A stretch of 64,000 nucleotides of DNA. Source: AP-15 sp963700185. GTDB lineage: Bacteria; Pseudomonadota; Alphaproteobacteria; ATCC43930; CGMCC-115725. The notes beneath the pieces are model-generated. The model was not told the origin of the DNA, did not search any database, and saw nothing but the letters and a program-made list of their open reading frames with translations. Of this stretch, positions 62,263 through 64,000 are shown piece by piece; position 1 is the stretch's first letter; each line of letters starts with the position of its first letter. Made by a program: the position numbers and the translations under genes. The DNA lies in assembly GCA_963700185.1 (NCBI GenBank), contig CAVOWP010000012.1, positions 186,001-250,000 on the forward strand, given 5' to 3'.

Positions 62263-63810
62263 ATGGAGACAGCAAAGAGCCCCGACCGGCCCTTCTTCGT
62301 CACGACCCCGATCTACTACGTCAACGACACACCGCATTTGGGGCATGCCTACCCGACGGTAGCCGCCGACGCGCTGGCGCGCTTCATGCGGCTCGACGGG
62401 CGTCGCGTGAAGTTTCTGACCGGCACCGACGAGCACGGGCAGAAAGTCGAGCGCTCGGCACAGGCTCTCGGCCTGACGCCGCTGCAATTTGCCGATCGCG
62501 TTTCTGCCGCGTTCCGCGAAATGGACCGGCTGCTCGAAATCAGCTACGACGACTATATCCGCACGACCGAGGAGCGCCATGTGCGCGGCGTGCAGGCGCT
62601 GTGGCAGGAGCTGGAGCGGCGGGGCGAGATCTATCTCGGTCGGTTCGCCGGCTGGTACTGCGTGCGCGACGAGGCCTTCTACGACGAGAGTGAACTGATC
62701 GACGGCAAGGCGCCGACCGGCGCGGAGGTCGAGTGGCTGGAAGAGGAAAACTACTTTTTCCGGCTCTCGGCGTGGCAGGATCGCCTCTTGGCCTATTACG
62801 ATGCGAACCCGGATGCCGTTGCTCCGCGCAGCCGGCGCAATGAGGTTATCAGCTTCGTCAGGGCCGGGTTGAACGATCTCTCGATCTCGCGGACCAGCTT
62901 CAGCTGGGGGATCCCGGTGCCGGGAAACCCCGAGCACGTTGTCTATGTATGGCTCGACGCGCTGGCCAACTACATCACCGCGCTTGGCTATCCCGATACC
63001 GAGAATGCGGAATTCTCGAATTTCTGGCCAACCGTCCTGCACGTCGTCGGGAAAGACATATTGCGCTTTCATGCTGTCTATTGGCCGGCCTTTCTGATGG
63101 CGGCGGGCCTGGAGCCGCCGCGCCGGATCTTCGCGCACGGCTGGTGGACAATCGAAGGCGAGAAAATGTCGAAATCCCTCGGCAATGGCATCCCGCCCGA
63201 GCTGCTGGTCGAGAGATACGGGGTCGATCCGGCGCGTTATTTCCTGCTGCGCGAACTGCCGTTCGGCAGCGACGGCGATTTTTCGCACCGCGCCGTCGTG
63301 GGCCGACTCAATAGCGATCTCGCCAATGATTTCGGCAATTTGGCGCAGCGCGTGCTGGTGATGATCAACCGCAATTGCGGTGGCTGCGTGCCCGATTATG
63401 GGGAATTGCGCGCTGGCGATACGGCGTTGCTCAACGCTGCGCAAAACCTCCTCGGGACAGTGCGTGGGCATATCGCGGAGCAGGCTTTTCACCTGGCGCT
63501 CGAGGCGATCTGGCGGGTCGTCGGTGAGGCCAACCGCTATGTCGACGAGCAGGCGCCATGGGCGCTCAGCCGCAGCGACCCGGCCCGCATGGGTACGGTC
63601 CTGTACACCTTGGCCGAGACGCTGCGCCATCTGGCGATCCTGGCGCAGCCCTTCGTGCCCGGCGCGGCGGGAAAGCTTCTAGACCAGCTGGCGGTGCCGG
63701 AGGCAGCGCGCGATTTCGCCGCCTTGGCCGAGGCCCCGCTCGCCCCGGGAACACGGCTGCCAAAACCGCAAGCTATCTTTCCGCGCTTTGTCGAGGAGAC
63801 GGCCGGATGA
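62263..63810 (+). CDS. metG: Methionyl-tRNA synthetase
   Basis: A 515-residue class I synthetase. HIGH-type motif is TPHLGHAYP (His25-Leu-Gly-His28) and the KMSKS loop is residues 301-305 (EGEKMSKSLGNG); TGTDEHGQKVERSA and the anticodon-domain WVLDALANYI-type segment VVYVWLDALANYI are diagnostic. The connective-peptide knuckle lacks paired cysteines (only GWYCVRDEAFYDES), so this is a zinc-free type. There is no C-terminal dimerisation domain, as usual for alphaproteobacteria. 56 bp after holB. Confidence 0.96.
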   Translation: METAKSPDRPFFVTTPIYYVNDTPHLGHAYPTVAADALARFMRLDGRRVKFLTGTDEHGQKVERSAQALGLTPLQFADRVSAAFREMDRLLEISYDDYIRTTEERHVRGVQALWQELERRGEIYLGRFAGWYCVRDEAFYDESELIDGKAPTGAEVEWLEEENYFFRLSAWQDRLLAYYDANPDAVAPRSRRNEVISFVRAGLNDLSISRTSFSWGIPVPGNPEHVVYVWLDALANYITALGYPDTENAEFSNFWPTVLHVVGKDILRFHAVYWPAFLMAAGLEPPRRIFAHGWWTIEGEKMSKSLGNGIPPELLVERYGVDPARYFLLRELPFGSDGDFSHRAVVGRLNSDLANDFGNLAQRVLVMINRNCGGCVPDYGELRAGDTALLNAAQNLLGTVRGHIAEQAFHLALEAIWRVVGEANRYVDEQAPWALSRSDPARMGTVLYTLAETLRHLAILAQPFVPGAAGKLLDQLAVPEAARDFAALAEAPLAPGTRLPKPQAIFPRFVEETAG

Positions 63811-63825
63811 TCGTTCTCTGTTACC

Positions 63826-63906
63826 GTCGCCCCCGCGAAAGCGGGGGTCCAGGGGATGCGGCGCAGGAGCCTGTGGCCACTAGATTCTCGCTTTCGCGGA
63901 AATGAC
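63826..63906. repeat. Dispersed GTCGCCCCCGCGAAAGCGGG palindromic repeat
   Basis: Begins GTCGCCCCCGCGAAAGCGGG and ends CTCGCTTTCGCGGAAATGAC, an imperfect inverted pair with about 40 nt between. Same family as the element at 54951-55051. Lies between metG and tatD. Confidence 0.7.
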
Positions 63907-63922
63907 GGGTTGAGGCACGCAG

Positions 63923-64000
63923 ATGCTGGTCGACAGTCATTGCCATCTCGACTTCCCGGATTTCGCGGCAGAGCGGGATGCCGTGGTCGCCCGTGCCCGG
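63923..64000 (+). CDS. tatD: TatD-family metal-dependent DNase (5' end only)
   Basis: The first 26 codons read MLVDSHCHLDFPDFAAERDA, then VVARAR at the window edge. DSHCHLDF is the TatD metal-binding HxH motif and start. Position directly after metG matches the usual alphaproteobacterial order metG-tatD. The rest of the gene lies outside the window. Confidence 0.9.
   Translation, partial: MLVDSHCHLDFPDFAAERDAVVARAR

Noticed and set aside
61945..63630. 561-codon minus-strand frame
   Set aside because: Antisense shadow of metG and the end of holB; metG on the plus strand is unambiguous.

Overview
The window is GC-rich, tightly packed bacterial DNA, most probably from an alphaproteobacterium that I cannot place to genus. 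The evidence is gene order and content: gatC-gatA-gatB, hrcA-grpE-dnaK-dnaJ facing glnD, and an mltB-dacA-tmk-holB-metG-tatD run, together with many oxidative catabolic genes of soil-type alphaproteobacteria.

Layout. 1-13 kb is accessory and catabolic: an acyl-CoA dehydrogenase (cut by the window start), a small XRE regulator overlapping a GTA/phage head-spike-base-like gene, a MITE-like element beside an AT-rich 2OG-Fe(II) oxygenase, an HpcH/HpaI aldolase, an MDR oxidoreductase, a repeat-containing surface lipoprotein, a molybdenum hydroxylase large subunit, a Rieske oxygenase, a BNR-repeat protein, a HAD remnant, and a TauD dioxygenase overlapping a class III aminotransferase. 14-31 kb is housekeeping: clpB, ruvX, gatCAB, a diiron protein, glnD, dnaJ, dnaK, grpE, hrcA. 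32-43 kb is an eight-gene surface polysaccharide locus read leftward (O-glycosylation-type ligase, polysaccharide deacetylase, GT4, methyltransferase, GT39, GT2, SDR epimerase, DegT aminotransferase), with a divergent sugar acetyltransferase and rlpA. 44-58 kb is accessory again: a YbjQ gene with a hidden partner, an alpha/beta hydrolase, a luciferase-like monooxygenase, an MFS transporter, a second molybdenum hydroxylase, a TPR protein behind a consensus CRP-type site, a histidine phosphatase, and a six-gene block of LigB-type dioxygenase, two diiron-like proteins, two 2x[4Fe-4S] ferredoxins and an amidohydrolase. 58-64 kb returns to cell-wall and replication genes.

The most interesting unit is the LigB / diiron / ferredoxin / amidohydrolase block at 53.5-57.9 kb. 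It looks like a dedicated multi-component oxygenase pathway whose substrate I cannot name.

Caveat: at least fifteen genes, including conserved ones such as clpB, hrcA and holB, are broken by single-base frameshifts, nearly all of them one extra base. This looks like uncorrected insertion error rather than gene decay. I therefore give whole-gene spans and mark the break points. No rRNA, tRNA or CRISPR array was seen.
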